Source: Methanosaeta sp. PtaU1.Bin112
GTDB lineage: Archaea > Halobacteriota > Methanosarcinia > Methanotrichales > Methanotrichaceae
Assembly (NCBI GenBank): GCA_002067705.1
Contig: MVRL01000146.1
Location: 1-64,000 of the forward strand
DNA: 64,000 nucleotides
Reading direction: 5' to 3'
In this document: positions 45,132-54,298 of the stretch, in pieces
Layout of the letters: every line of letters starts with the position of its first letter
Numbering within the stretch: the stretch's first letter is position 1
Notes under the pieces: generated by a model
What the model was told of the DNA's origin: nothing
What the model saw: only the letters and a program-made list of their open reading frames with translations
Database searches by the model: none
Position numbers and translations under genes: made by a program

Positions 45132-45584
45132 TTAACTTGATTGTTGCTTCTCTCGCGAGATATCGAACTCTTTTCTCTTCGCGAGAGATAATGCATCGCT
45201 TATGATTTTATCGTGATCAAAAGCCAGAGGAGGCAGGCTTTTAAGAGCAACGACCTCGGCCATTCTGGCATCCGATCCGGCGGAGAGCTCTCCCCTGCCC
45301 TGGGCGAGAAAGGCAGCCGAGACCACGTGGCCGCGGGGATCACGATGAGGATTAGAGTAGATGCCCACAAGTCCCAGCAGATCGACAGCAAGGCCGGTCT
45401 CCTCGCGAGCTTCCCTGATCGCCGCCGCCTCGACTGTCTCCCCAACCTCCACAAAGCCTCCCGGCAGGGCATAGCAGCCGGCAAAAGGCGGGTTGTCTCT
45501 CTTGATTAGCACAATTCCACCTGCAAAAAGTATGACTGCGTCTGCTGCCAGAAGAGGAGTCACAATGCATTTCGTCTCGCTCAT
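45132..45584 (-). CDS. Nudix hydrolase
   Basis: This protein of about 150 residues hydrolyses a nucleoside diphosphate linked to another group, such as ADP-ribose or an oxidised nucleotide. The Nudix box is complete: GGFVEVGETVEAAAIREAREETG. The NPHRDPRGHVVSAAFLA segment and overall length resemble ADP-ribose pyrophosphatases and related archaeal enzymes. The frame opens at a TTG (45608); the ATG at 45584 (MSETKCIVTPLL) is taken, with GAG nine bases upstream. Confidence 0.88.
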   Translation of the reverse strand: MSETKCIVTPLLAADAVILFAGGIVLIKRDNPPFAGCYALPGGFVEVGETVEAAAIREAREETGLAVDLLGLVGIYSNPHRDPRGHVVSAAFLAQGRGELSAGSDARMAEVVALKSLPPLAFDHDKIISDALSLAKRKEFDISREKQQSS

Positions 45585-45735
45585 TGTGCATCTCATGCAA
45601 CCTGCCAACCAAAAGGCTTATCTACGACTCAAGTCGGATGTTTATACGGCAAAGGTCGATGAAATGCAAGATACTTCCCTACCCTACATCCAATCGGCCT
45701 TTGGCCCATTTTAGCGGATACTATGAATACTGCAG

Positions 45736-46383
45736 ATGATTAGTATAGCCGCCATGCCATTTTATGTTCTCAAGATGGGGGGAAGCCTCATGGCTTGCGC
45801 CCGACCTCTTATGGGGGTTCTAATGTCCCTCGCGGAGGAAGGCTATAGCTTCCTGGTGGTACCGGGCGGCGGTCCAATGGCCGATCTGGTAAGAGATATC
45901 TTCTCCCGCGGCAGTCTCGGCCAGGAGGCTGCGCACTGGATGGCCATCCTGGCCATGGAGCAGTATGGCTATTTTCTGGCGGATGGAAATGAGGCTGCAC
46001 TCACCAGGACGATCTGCCGCCCCAATGAGCATAGCGGAGTTCGGATCCTCTTGCCCTACCTGTCCCTCATTGAGAATGATCGCGGTCTGGGCCACAACTG
46101 GGACTATACCTCGGACGCAGTGGCAGCCCTGGTTGCTGCACAGCTGTCTGCACCTCTCATCAAGGCAACTGATGTCTGCGGCGTGATACTGGACGGCAAA
46201 GCAGTCTCAGATGTTCCAGCAAGCAGTCTGCTCGGGCGCATAAGCTGCGTGGATCAGGGCACAATAGAGCTTCTCTGCGGCCCGCTCAAGGGCAGCAGCA
46301 TCTGGGTGCTCGATGGAACCGATGCGCATCGATTTTACCGGTCCCTGAAGAGCGGAAAAGGCGGCACAATTATCAGGAGCTGA
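45736..46383 (+). CDS. mfnE: Amino-acid-kinase-fold enzyme, probable MfnE (methanofuran biosynthesis)
   Basis: This 215-residue protein belongs to the amino acid kinase family. The phosphate-binding start is LKMGGSLM, with VVPGGGPMADLVRD, the AAHWMAILAMEQYG helix and ATDVCGVILDGK. In methanogens this small group includes MfnE (MJ0458 in Methanocaldococcus), which phosphorylates the aminomethylfuran precursor of methanofuran. The AHWMAILAMEQYG segment is the main reason for this assignment. ATG 45736 and 45754 are both possible starts; neither has a clear Shine-Dalgarno. Confidence 0.75.
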   Translation: MISIAAMPFYVLKMGGSLMACARPLMGVLMSLAEEGYSFLVVPGGGPMADLVRDIFSRGSLGQEAAHWMAILAMEQYGYFLADGNEAALTRTICRPNEHSGVRILLPYLSLIENDRGLGHNWDYTSDAVAALVAAQLSAPLIKATDVCGVILDGKAVSDVPASSLLGRISCVDQGTIELLCGPLKGSSIWVLDGTDAHRFYRSLKSGKGGTIIRS

Positions 46384-46474
46384 GAAGAAAGCAAATGCGG
46401 CAAAATTCATCCTGATTTCGGCCCATCTATGGGAAGGTTTATACAGAGAAATACATCAACTGGGAGGAGATAAC

Positions 46475-46645
46475 ATGAAGGAAGAAATACCAGATAAATG
46501 CATATCATGTGGTGTTGCGCTGACTGGCGCGGGAGGGACGAAATTCCCCTGCCCCAGCTGCGGAACCGTGATCGCTAGATGTAACAAATGTAAAAAGCAG
46601 AGCAACGTTTATTCCTGCAAAGTTTGTGGCTTCTCAGGACCGTGA
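46475..46645 (+). CDS. Small zinc-ribbon protein upstream of EF-1beta (DUF1610 type)
   Basis: This 56-residue protein carries four Cys pairs: CISCG, CPSCG, CNKCK and CKVCG, enough for two zinc ribbons. GGGAGGAGA precedes the ATG. It ends 10 bp before the EF-1beta gene, an arrangement common in archaea, which suggests a role in translation or ribosome function (inference). Confidence 0.85.
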   Translation: MKEEIPDKCISCGVALTGAGGTKFPCPSCGTVIARCNKCKKQSNVYSCKVCGFSGP

Positions 46646-46655
46646 GGTGTGATCG

Positions 46656-46925
46656 ATGGGAGACGCGGCAGTAAGAATGAAGGTAATGCCGGAGAGCGCG
46701 GATCTGGATCTGAAAGCGCTCGCCGAGGAGATCAAGAAGGCAGTGCCATCCTTTGCAAGATTGCATGCCATTCAGGAGATGCCAATAGCCTTTGGATTGA
46801 AGGCCCTGATAGTCGTTACGATAATGAACGACAAAGGGGGCAGAAGCCCGGATGAGATCGAGGAAGCGGTCCGAAAGGTGCCGGGAGTAGAATCAGTAGA
46901 GGTGGAAGAGGTCGGTCTCCTCTAA
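46656..46925 (+). CDS. Translation elongation factor 1-beta (archaeal)
   Basis: This 89-residue protein is the guanine-nucleotide exchange factor for EF-1alpha. The compact ferredoxin-like fold is apparent: VRMKVMPESADLDLKALAEE, a helix with IKKAVP, IAFGLKALIVVTIMND and the C-terminal VPGVESVEVEEVGLL. The length matches the archaeal family. It is probably cotranscribed with the zinc-ribbon gene, and a tRNA gene begins 19 bp after the stop. Confidence 0.95.
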   Translation: MGDAAVRMKVMPESADLDLKALAEEIKKAVPSFARLHAIQEMPIAFGLKALIVVTIMNDKGGRSPDEIEEAVRKVPGVESVEVEEVGLL

Positions 46926-46944
46926 AACCACTCTATTTATTATC

Positions 46945-47016
46945 GGGCTTGTAGATCAGTGGTAGATCGCCGCCTTCGCAAGGCGGAGGCCACGGGTTCG
47001 AATCCCGTCAAGTCCA
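46945..47016 (+). tRNA. tRNA-Ala (anticodon CGC)
   Basis: This 72-base cloverleaf has a seven-base acceptor stem GGGCTTG/CAAGTCC with the G3-U70 pair that identifies alanine tRNAs, a GATC/GATC D stem, the anticodon stem CCGCC/GGCGG around TTCGCAA (anticodon CGC), and a T arm ACGGG-TTCGAAT-CCCGT. The discriminator is A and no CCA is encoded. There is no intron. Confidence 0.95.
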
Positions 47017-47106
47017 TGGCAACTTTTCGAAAAAATTGAAGGAAAGACGGTCTTTCACGGCTTTTCCCGAGTTGCTTTTTAATTGTTTTCATGCTACAGG
47101 GAAGGC

Positions 47107-47709
47107 TTAGCTGGAATTGCCGGAGGAGACTACCTCGATTAGCATTGCATTGGCGAAGTTTCCAGCCGCTTCCAGGGATGAGGCAGCGATATCCACGCTG
47201 TAGATGCCCGGCGGGACATTTGCAGTCCAGTCTTTGGAGTACTCATTTCCCGATGTCTTTATCAGATTGAGCTTTTCTACCTCCTTGCCTGCCGAGTCTT
47301 TGATGGTAGCCGTGGCAGTCAGCTGCAACTCCGTCTGCTCTTCTGCGGATGTGGACCCGTTCAGGGCAAAAGCAGCCGTGATCTTTACAATGCTTGCTTG
47401 ATATGCCTTGGCAGGAGTGGCTTTGATGCTCTTGAGAATTAGCTCTGCAGAGGCATCGGCGCCGCTCTGTCCAGCCGCGTCTGTGGCTTTGTCCTGATTC
47501 TCGAATTGCGATGTGGTCTTTCTTACTACTTTAGGACCAAAAGCAATCGGCTCGTCACTGATGGGTTGGCCATTGATAAAAGCGTTGGCGCTCTCGGACC
47601 AGTCACCTTCTTTCATACAGGATGCACATTCGGCGGATGCATGGGATGCCAGCGCAATAATGCTCAGCAGGAAGAGCATGCCGACCAGTATTGATATTGA
47701 ATATTTCAT
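47107..47709 (-). CDS. Exported protein with Cys-x-x-Cys motif, unknown function
   Basis: This 200-residue protein has a signal peptide (LVGMLFLLSIIALASHASA). The mature protein starts ECASCMKEGDW, so a CxxC pair lies at the very N-terminus. A polar linker leads to a beta-sandwich-like domain (TPAKAYQASIVKITAAF, TATATIKDSAGKEVEKL, VPPGIYSVDIAASS). It could be a surface or redox-linked protein; it is not recognised. GAGGGAGG lies just before the ATG. Confidence 0.65.
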   Translation of the reverse strand: MKYSISILVGMLFLLSIIALASHASAECASCMKEGDWSESANAFINGQPISDEPIAFGPKVVRKTTSQFENQDKATDAAGQSGADASAELILKSIKATPAKAYQASIVKITAAFALNGSTSAEEQTELQLTATATIKDSAGKEVEKLNLIKTSGNEYSKDWTANVPPGIYSVDIAASSLEAAGNFANAMLIEVVSSGNSS

Positions 47710-47768
47710 GTTCCTCCCTCACATTCTATTTATATGATCCTGGCGCTTAGGAATACCTGGAAAAGAGT

Positions 47769-48455
47769 ATGGCCGGATCAAAGAGACCTCTTCGGATTTT
47801 GGGACTGGCTGATCTGCATGACCGCATCGATATGCTGGGTAAGCTGAAGGGCATTGATGTAGACTTCATCATCTTTTGCGGCGACCTGCACAATGGCGGA
47901 AGCAAGGAGACGGCCCGTCCGGCTGCCTTATTCCTGGCCAGCTTGGGGCCGCCGGTGCTCATCGTTCCCGGAAATATGGATCACAGGGATGTGGTGCATG
48001 ATCTATGGGATGAAGCGGGACTGCAAATGATTCATTGCTCCTCCTATCGCTGGGCAGACCTGGGCTTTCTGGGAATGGGCGGAATGGTGGCAAGAGACCC
48101 CAGGCGTCTGGGGGACCCGTCTCGCTACTATCATGATGATAGCGAGGTTTATGAAACCCTGGCTTCAGCTTATCAGGATATAATTGATGCAAGAGTCAAG
48201 ATAATAATTGTCCATCAGCCACCCCGCGGGGTGCAAGATACTCTTTACAACGGTGAGAGCTCGGGATCGATCGGGCTATGCCGCTTTGTGGAGGAGTATC
48301 AACCGGACCTGCTCCTCTGCGGTCATATCCATGAGGCAAGAGGAATGGGATTTATCGGCACCAGCAGGATTGTCAATGTGGGAGAGCTGCGAATGGGACG
48401 CGGCGCAATCATTGAGATTGGGGACGATATAGTTGTAAGCTGGGTCCAGATTTGA
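47769..48455 (+). CDS. Calcineurin-like metallophosphoesterase
   Basis: This is a 228-residue phosphoesterase with a two-metal site. The motifs are LADLHDR, IIFCGDLHN, VPGNMDHRD (GNxDH), IIIVHQPPRG and LCGHIHEARG. The substrate is unknown; relatives hydrolyse phosphodiesters or nucleotides. It lies 50 bp before the YkgJ-type gene on the same strand. Confidence 0.9.
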   Translation: MAGSKRPLRILGLADLHDRIDMLGKLKGIDVDFIIFCGDLHNGGSKETARPAALFLASLGPPVLIVPGNMDHRDVVHDLWDEAGLQMIHCSSYRWADLGFLGMGGMVARDPRRLGDPSRYYHDDSEVYETLASAYQDIIDARVKIIIVHQPPRGVQDTLYNGESSGSIGLCRFVEEYQPDLLLCGHIHEARGMGFIGTSRIVNVGELRMGRGAIIEIGDDIVVSWVQI

Positions 48456-48505
48456 TTCCGCAAGTTTGAGGTGGTTATGGAAATATTCTGGGATGGGATC
48501 CTGAT

Positions 48506-49276
48506 TTGAGCGAAGAGATCGATCAAGGCATAAGAGCCATGCAGGCCCTGAAGAATCTCGTCCCCGATGGAGGGCTCAAAAACCTGGAGAGAGTCCGAGC
48601 TGAGATGGACGAGATGATCTCCCCGGAATTCGAGCCCTATTTCCTGGCAAATACCGCACTGCACCTGCTGTTCGTTTGCGAGAGATGCGGTCGGTGCTGC
48701 CAGGAGGAGAAGGGCATTGCCGTTTCCATCGAGGACTGTCGCAAGATCGCCCGGCACCTGAATATCACCCTAAAGAGATTCATGAAGGACTACACGAGGC
48801 CACATGATCTGAAAGGCGAGATTGTGGGACCGGCCAGAATGCTGGGGAAAAAGGAAGGTGATCCCTGCCCATTCTATGATTGCAGCCTTCCTGGATGTCG
48901 CATCCATTCCGCAAAACCACAGGTCTGCAAAGCCGCCCTCTATCTGTCAAAGATGAATCTGCTCATATGCGAGGAGCAGAAAAAGATCAACAGCTTTCCC
49001 ATATGCTCAGCCGATGGAAAATTAAGATCCAGGATAGCGCAATTGGCTTCGAGCATAAAGGATGATCTAAAAGCCAAGAAGCAGCTGGATCGGCTCTTTG
49101 ACGGCGCGATGGAAGAAGCCCAGCTACTTCTCTTCCTATTGCGCCTGAAAGGGATGGAGATCTACTTCGGAGAGGAGAAGGCAGCTCAGCTGGCAAGGAG
49201 GTCGGGTCTTGGTAGGGTTCCCGAGGATTATGCAATGAGAGAGATTGGCTTACTCTATGCGGCAAGATTGCTATGA
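48506..49276 (+). CDS. YkgJ-type cysteine-cluster protein
   Basis: This 256-residue protein has the YkgJ (UPF0153) metal-binding pattern: CERCGRCCQEE, DPCPFYDCSLPGCRIHSAKPQVCK. The family is thought to bind zinc or an iron-sulfur cluster; its role is unknown. The C-terminal 90 residues are helical and lie outside the usual domain. The start is TTG 48506. The stop codon overlaps the start of the large surface-protein gene (ATGA), so the two are translationally linked. Confidence 0.8.
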   Translation: MSEEIDQGIRAMQALKNLVPDGGLKNLERVRAEMDEMISPEFEPYFLANTALHLLFVCERCGRCCQEEKGIAVSIEDCRKIARHLNITLKRFMKDYTRPHDLKGEIVGPARMLGKKEGDPCPFYDCSLPGCRIHSAKPQVCKAALYLSKMNLLICEEQKKINSFPICSADGKLRSRIAQLASSIKDDLKAKKQLDRLFDGAMEEAQLLLFLLRLKGMEIYFGEEKAAQLARRSGLGRVPEDYAMREIGLLYAARLL

Positions 49277-51507
49277 AGCGAGGATATGGCTCATTCCTGG
49301 AAAAGCATAGAGCTTCACTTCTCGGCGCAGCAGCTATTGCGGCACTAATATTGATTTTATCGACTCAAGTTGGTTTCAACCTATCCGCGGATGGCTTGGG
49401 CGCAAATCAGACTCTCGAGATAGTCAGAGGGAAATCCCTGAACCTGAGTCTGACAATAAGCGGAGGAATCGGCTTCATGATGCTGAGCGCCACACCAATC
49501 GGCAAGATACACCTGAATGCCATAGAGGTGCCTGCAGGACTGAATGTCTCATTTGATCCCAATGAAGGCTGCCCCCTCTTCCATTCTAATGCCACTATTC
49601 GCGCCGATGATAATGCTGCTGAAGGCAGAAAGAAGATCGTTTTCAGGGGCGTTGGGCCTTTGGGAGAAGCCAAAAGAATGGAGATCGGCATTCAAATTGT
49701 ATCGACAAGATTTTTTAAGCTGGTTGGAGGTAGTGCAGAATTTGCCATAAAGCAGAATAAGACGGGAACTGTCCCGGTGAACATCATACGCAATCCTGAT
49801 TATGCGCAGCCGATCACCTTTAAAGCGATAGACCTTCCGGCGGGAATCGTGCCGGCATTTGATCCATCAGGCTCGCTGCCTGGTGCCGTGCAGACGACAC
49901 TGCTTTTAAAGATCAATCCAGAGACCAGGATTGGAAGGTACAATTTTTCCGTAATGGGAACAGGTGCGGACGGGAGGACTGCTTACTGCAATTTTAGTTT
50001 GGAGATCGAAGCGGATAGGTATTTTACTATATCGGCAAATCCGCCCATAATAAGAATCGGAAAAGGCAATGATTCCGTATTATCATTGGAATTGACCGGC
50101 GTAAACAATTATACCGGAAAGATAAAATTAAGCGTAGCAAAATATCCAAGAGATATCGTTAGGGCAGAGATAGAGGAGCCTGTGGGGGACCTGTCTGCTT
50201 ATTCGATAATGGACAGATCAAACATCAGGTTGTATGTAAGCACAGGTGCCACTCCAGGAGCATCATATTATGTTGTAGTCAATGGTCTCGGTGAGGACGG
50301 CTATTCGGCAAACGGATCGATAATGGTTATCGTTGAAGGCCAGAAGGGATCTTTCAAGATCAAGCCGCAATTGGCCAGTCTACAGCTAAAGCCGGGAGAG
50401 AGCAAGAATTCGGATATAATTATAGAAGGTAAGAATGGGTATGAAGGCACGATCATTCTGAGCGCGAGCGAGCTGCCTGGCATCACTGCTAATCTTGTGC
50501 CAAATGAAGTTCATTTAGATAGTCGAAATAGCGTAGCCAGTTCCCGGTTGAGCCTCGTTGCTCAGGCTGATGGCGACAATAACGCCAAATCAGATATGAT
50601 AATAAGCGCGTCTGATGCCAGCCAGAATAGCGATGATTGCAGGATAGCAATTTCCATTGAAGTGCCTCCCGCTGCGACAGAGCAGTCTGCCATCAAAACA
50701 CAGGTCGCTGAACCGCAATCAGTTGCTGTTCCTGCAAATAATGAGCCGCCAGCTGAACAGGCGCCTGCCAATGAGCCGGAAATCATAGCACAACCAGAAC
50801 CAGACATAAAACAACCCAAACCAGATCAATCAGAAGCTATACAACCTGTTATCCAGCCAGCGATATCTCCGGTCACCCCTCCCGAAAATGCAATGCCGTA
50901 TTTAGAAAGCATCATTTCAGGCACAGAACAGATATATTCTGATCAGATCGCAACCTTTGCAGCTGAGGCAGAAGATCCGGAGAACGATCCGATTTATTAC
51001 AGGTTTTTGCATAACGGCAGGATAGCAAGGGACTGGTCTGATAAAAATTCGGCCGAGATTCTGATGACGGAAGGTGAAAATAAAATAGAGGTTCAGGTTA
51101 TAGACGGTTTGCATAACGGAAATGAGAATTATGATGATAATAAATTTATAAAAATAATGGCAAACGCAAAGATCGAAGCCCTTCCCACCTATGAAAATAC
51201 ATCACGCGAGCAATTCTTCGACCTAATCTCTGCAAATGAGTTCAATTATAATAACATACCGATTGAAAGCATCAGCGCCGCGCCGAGAGACAAATGGTAT
51301 CGCAGCGATCCAGACTCGGCGAATTATGTCGGAGAATATGAAATCAGAAAAGAGCTGTTCTACAGCAAGAGCGACTATACCATAAAGCTGGTTTTAGATA
51401 ATCAGTCCAGGCCGATTGAGGTCATATTTATGAAGGATTCGAATATTGTCTCAGAGGTGCCGAGCGGTTTCGTGAAGCAGGCAATGCGCAAACTGTCCAA
51501 TCTCTAG
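49273..51507 (+). CDS. Large membrane-anchored cell-surface protein with beta-sandwich repeats
   Basis: This is a 744-residue protein. An N-terminal helix (about 14-36) serves as signal or anchor. Residues about 40-470 contain four or so Ig-like units marked by LPAGIVPAFDPSG, IGRYNFSVMGTG and ASYYVVVNGLGEDG patterns. A Pro/Gln/Glu-rich linker (about 475-540) follows, then a cadherin/PKD-like unit (AEAEDPENDPIYYRFLHNG) and a C-terminal domain with YEIRKELFYSKSDYTIKL. It is probably a surface adhesin or sheath-associated protein. Stretches near 51.1 kb are more AT-rich than the neighbours. Confidence 0.7.
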   Translation: MKRGYGSFLEKHRASLLGAAAIAALILILSTQVGFNLSADGLGANQTLEIVRGKSLNLSLTISGGIGFMMLSATPIGKIHLNAIEVPAGLNVSFDPNEGCPLFHSNATIRADDNAAEGRKKIVFRGVGPLGEAKRMEIGIQIVSTRFFKLVGGSAEFAIKQNKTGTVPVNIIRNPDYAQPITFKAIDLPAGIVPAFDPSGSLPGAVQTTLLLKINPETRIGRYNFSVMGTGADGRTAYCNFSLEIEADRYFTISANPPIIRIGKGNDSVLSLELTGVNNYTGKIKLSVAKYPRDIVRAEIEEPVGDLSAYSIMDRSNIRLYVSTGATPGASYYVVVNGLGEDGYSANGSIMVIVEGQKGSFKIKPQLASLQLKPGESKNSDIIIEGKNGYEGTIILSASELPGITANLVPNEVHLDSRNSVASSRLSLVAQADGDNNAKSDMIISASDASQNSDDCRIAISIEVPPAATEQSAIKTQVAEPQSVAVPANNEPPAEQAPANEPEIIAQPEPDIKQPKPDQSEAIQPVIQPAISPVTPPENAMPYLESIISGTEQIYSDQIATFAAEAEDPENDPIYYRFLHNGRIARDWSDKNSAEILMTEGENKIEVQVIDGLHNGNENYDDNKFIKIMANAKIEALPTYENTSREQFFDLISANEFNYNNIPIESISAAPRDKWYRSDPDSANYVGEYEIRKELFYSKSDYTIKLVLDNQSRPIEVIFMKDSNIVSEVPSGFVKQAMRKLSNL

Positions 51508-51534
51508 AGATGATTTGCTCCCTCGCAAAATCAG

Positions 51535-51542
51535 TTAAATAC
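51535..51542 (+). promoter_or_regulatory. TATA-like element of the nurA-herA-mre11-rad50 operon
   Basis: TTAAATAC lies about 30 bases before the nurA start codon, implying a very short leader. Confidence 0.4.
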
Positions 51543-51567
51543 TTTGCCAATCTCATTAGGATATTAA

Positions 51568-52587
51568 ATGGAAGATGACAGCCGCCTCTCTCTGGTTGCA
51601 GAACTGATCAGCGATCATGTCTCCCTGGAGGGCCTCGACAGATATCTGGAAGAGACCGGGGTGCAGAGCAGCGATTTTTTGCCGATTGAGCCCAGTGAAT
51701 TCGAGGGGGAGATCTTCGCGGTGGACGGCTCCAATTCCACCATCTGCGGCTGGTCTACCGCAAGGGTAAACCTTATCCGGGCAGGCTATGCCGTTTACCG
51801 GGGAGCAGCCTGGAGGCGCACGGTCATCACCTTTGACGATCTCCTGCTTGCCGATCCCAGGCAATGCAGCAATCTCTTCGATCCTTATCTGAGGGAGTTC
51901 TTCGGCTTGAGTGGGGTGAGCTTTAAGGAATCTGATCTGGACCGGCTCTCCAGCTACTACCGGGAGCTGCAGGAGTATGTGGCCATAAACGATGCCCTGG
52001 CCGGGGCTCGCCCCGGCGACATCATTCTCTACGACGGCAGCTTTGAGGTCTTTGAGCTGCTCAGAGGCGTTATTGCCACTATATTCTCCCGGGCGGAGAA
52101 GAAAGGGGTCGCACTCCTTGCAGTTGCCAAGTCCAGCTCCCTCTTCTGGGGCGAGGAGATCAGCTTGCCATTTGTGCAGCATACCGGCATGGCCGGCAGC
52201 CAGCTCCTGCCGAAAGCAGCCTGGTATCTCAGCCTCAAAGATAAGAAGGTGGACGCCGGCCAGGGCAAGTGGAACGGCCAGACCTACATCGTCCGCTTCT
52301 GCGAGCAATCTGAGCACGCCTTCCGGGTCGATGCTCCGTCCTTCCTTCAGGAAGAGATGGCAACTGTCCTGGGAAAGCTGGCATGCTACTCCTGCTCAGC
52401 CGAGTGCCTGGGCTATCCCCACGCTCTCTTCCGGGCGCACCGGGATATCAGGATAACCGAGGAGGAGGGGGCAGCCATACGCCAGAAGCTCATGGGAAAG
52501 CTCCTGGAAAATGGCATGTCCCATGCGGAGATCAGAATGCTCATGGGGGATTTTCATGATATACTGGAGATGAGATCTGGATTTTAG
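51568..52587 (+). CDS. nurA: NurA 5'-3' nuclease
   Basis: This 339-residue nuclease works with the HerA helicase to resect DNA ends for homologous recombination. The NurA-domain start is IFAVDGSNSTICG with the first catalytic Asp; a second acidic motif lies in DIILYDGSFEVFELL, and a later VAKSSSL segment is typical. It is the first gene of the four-gene end-resection operon; herA follows after 55 bp. Confidence 0.9.
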   Translation: MEDDSRLSLVAELISDHVSLEGLDRYLEETGVQSSDFLPIEPSEFEGEIFAVDGSNSTICGWSTARVNLIRAGYAVYRGAAWRRTVITFDDLLLADPRQCSNLFDPYLREFFGLSGVSFKESDLDRLSSYYRELQEYVAINDALAGARPGDIILYDGSFEVFELLRGVIATIFSRAEKKGVALLAVAKSSSLFWGEEISLPFVQHTGMAGSQLLPKAAWYLSLKDKKVDAGQGKWNGQTYIVRFCEQSEHAFRVDAPSFLQEEMATVLGKLACYSCSAECLGYPHALFRAHRDIRITEEEGAAIRQKLMGKLLENGMSHAEIRMLMGDFHDILEMRSGF

Positions 52588-52642
52588 GGAGAGACGGGGC
52601 CATGAAAATTAGCAAGCGCTAAAAGGCGCGAAGTACGAGGAA

Positions 52643-54286
52643 ATGAGCCGGGAAAAGAGGGTGAAAAAGAAAGTGGCGCCAACGGATGAAGGCAGAGCAG
52701 CCCCAGAAAGAGAAGGCCTGCTAAAAAGAAAGGTGATTGAGATGGGTGAGACGACATACAAGATCGTCTCCAGGAGCGTGACCGAATACCATTTTACCAT
52801 ACCCTTCAACCTCGACGATGATGAGAGGGTGGAGGTAGGACAGATATTCTCCATCAAAGACGGTGGACTGACCTTTCTTGCCCGGGTTCTAAATATCGAG
52901 CACAGCTCCAACTATGACGGCCATTGGGACACCACCATAAAAGGCACCAATTTCTTTGATTCCGACCAAATCTTCAACCGGGTTATAGCCGAGCCGCTGG
53001 GCTGCATCAACAAGAGCTCGGAGTTCAAGAAGTCCAGGACGCTTCCCACCAAGTTTGCGCCAGTCGTGCGGGCGGAGACCGAGCAATTCAAATTTCTCAG
53101 CCAGGTCATGGGAGACATAGAGATAGGCTATCTGAGGAATGGCTCCCGGCTGGTCGAAGAGATTCCTGTGGCACTGCATAGCGAAGCTATGGACCATCAC
53201 ATGGGCGTCTTTGCGACAACCGGCATGGGAAAGTCAAACTTCATGAAGGTCTTTGCCGCCTCCTGCATGCGCCTCTCCGCTCGGGGCGAGTCGAAGTTCG
53301 GCCTTCTCATCGTCGATCCCCACGGAGAATACCTGAAGGGTAAGAGTTCCAGCAAAAGTACTATCAAGGGCCTCACCCACCTCAAGAGATATCGGGAGGG
53401 CCTCGCCTGCTATTCGACAAGCAAGCAGAACGCCTCCGATCCCGGGGTAGAAGAGCTGGCCATATCGGAAAACGAGATTCTTCCCGAGGACATAGCCCTG
53501 CTCTATGAGTGGTCGCCGCCTCAAAGGGATGCCCTTGATGCCATTTCCCGAGTCCTGGACCCGCAGAGCTGGCTGGAAGAGATCCAGCTGCCTGAGGGAA
53601 TGGCCCGCATGCTCCAGGAGGGTTTCAAGGACAGCACAATAAATGTCTTGATTCGAAGGATCAAGAATGAGCTGGGTAAGAATCCCTACATCCGCAAGAG
53701 GTCGAGCCTTGGCAACATCCTGGCCAACCTGCAGAAAGGAAAGGTGGTGCTGGTGGATATACCGAGGATGAGCGACCGATCCGAGCTCTTTTTGCTCTCC
53801 GTCATCTCCCGGTATATTCTGGATGAGTATAAAAAGGAGGAGCATGAGGGCGATGAGAGCCGCAAGAACTGCCTTATCACCATCGAGGAGGCGCAGAGGG
53901 TCCTGGGAGCAGGCAGCAACACAGCTCGCTTTGAGAGCATTGCCAGAGAAGGACGCAAGTTCGGTGTGGGCCTGTGTGCCATCACCCAGCAGCCCAAGCT
54001 CATAGATAAGCAGCTTCTCTCTCAGTTCAACACCCTGGTGGTCATGGGTCTGGGAGACAGAAATGACCGGATACAGTTGGAAGAATCGGCCAAGCAGGAC
54101 CTCTCCTCTATGGATACTGAGATTCAAACCCTGGAGCCCGGCGAGGCGGTCATATCCACACTGAAGATTCCTTTTTCCGTTCCCGTCAGGATTCACCGCT
54201 ACGAGGATTACTTGCGCCGCCTGGATAAGGAAGATAAGCAAGAGAGCCTTATCACCAGAGGCGGCTTTAAGCCGTTTCTAGATTAG
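52643..54286 (+). CDS. herA: HerA bipolar DNA helicase/translocase
   Basis: This hexameric ATPase of up to 547 residues drives NurA along DNA. A HAS-barrel-like N-terminal region (about 40-140) precedes the RecA-like core. Walker A is ATTGMGKSN (191-199), Walker B is LLIVDPHGEY (221-230), and later core motifs are TIEEAQRVLG and CAITQQPKLID. The C-terminus has the arm VRIHRYEDYL. The first 33 residues are basic and unlike the family; the ATG at 52742 (MGETTYKIV), with GGTGA five bases upstream, is an alternative start. The gap to mre11 is 12 bp. Confidence 0.93.
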   Translation: MSREKRVKKKVAPTDEGRAAPEREGLLKRKVIEMGETTYKIVSRSVTEYHFTIPFNLDDDERVEVGQIFSIKDGGLTFLARVLNIEHSSNYDGHWDTTIKGTNFFDSDQIFNRVIAEPLGCINKSSEFKKSRTLPTKFAPVVRAETEQFKFLSQVMGDIEIGYLRNGSRLVEEIPVALHSEAMDHHMGVFATTGMGKSNFMKVFAASCMRLSARGESKFGLLIVDPHGEYLKGKSSSKSTIKGLTHLKRYREGLACYSTSKQNASDPGVEELAISENEILPEDIALLYEWSPPQRDALDAISRVLDPQSWLEEIQLPEGMARMLQEGFKDSTINVLIRRIKNELGKNPYIRKRSSLGNILANLQKGKVVLVDIPRMSDRSELFLLSVISRYILDEYKKEEHEGDESRKNCLITIEEAQRVLGAGSNTARFESIAREGRKFGVGLCAITQQPKLIDKQLLSQFNTLVVMGLGDRNDRIQLEESAKQDLSSMDTEIQTLEPGEAVISTLKIPFSVPVRIHRYEDYLRRLDKEDKQESLITRGGFKPFLD

Positions 54287-54298
54287 GATGCCCTGGCA

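Noticed and set aside
51556-52317. 253-codon minus-strand frame inside nurA
   Set aside because: It is antisense to a recognisable nuclease gene and has no motif or ribosome-binding site.
53234-54241. 335-codon minus-strand frame inside herA
   Set aside because: It is fully antisense to a gene with complete ATPase motifs, has no recognisable product, and is explained by codon use of herA.
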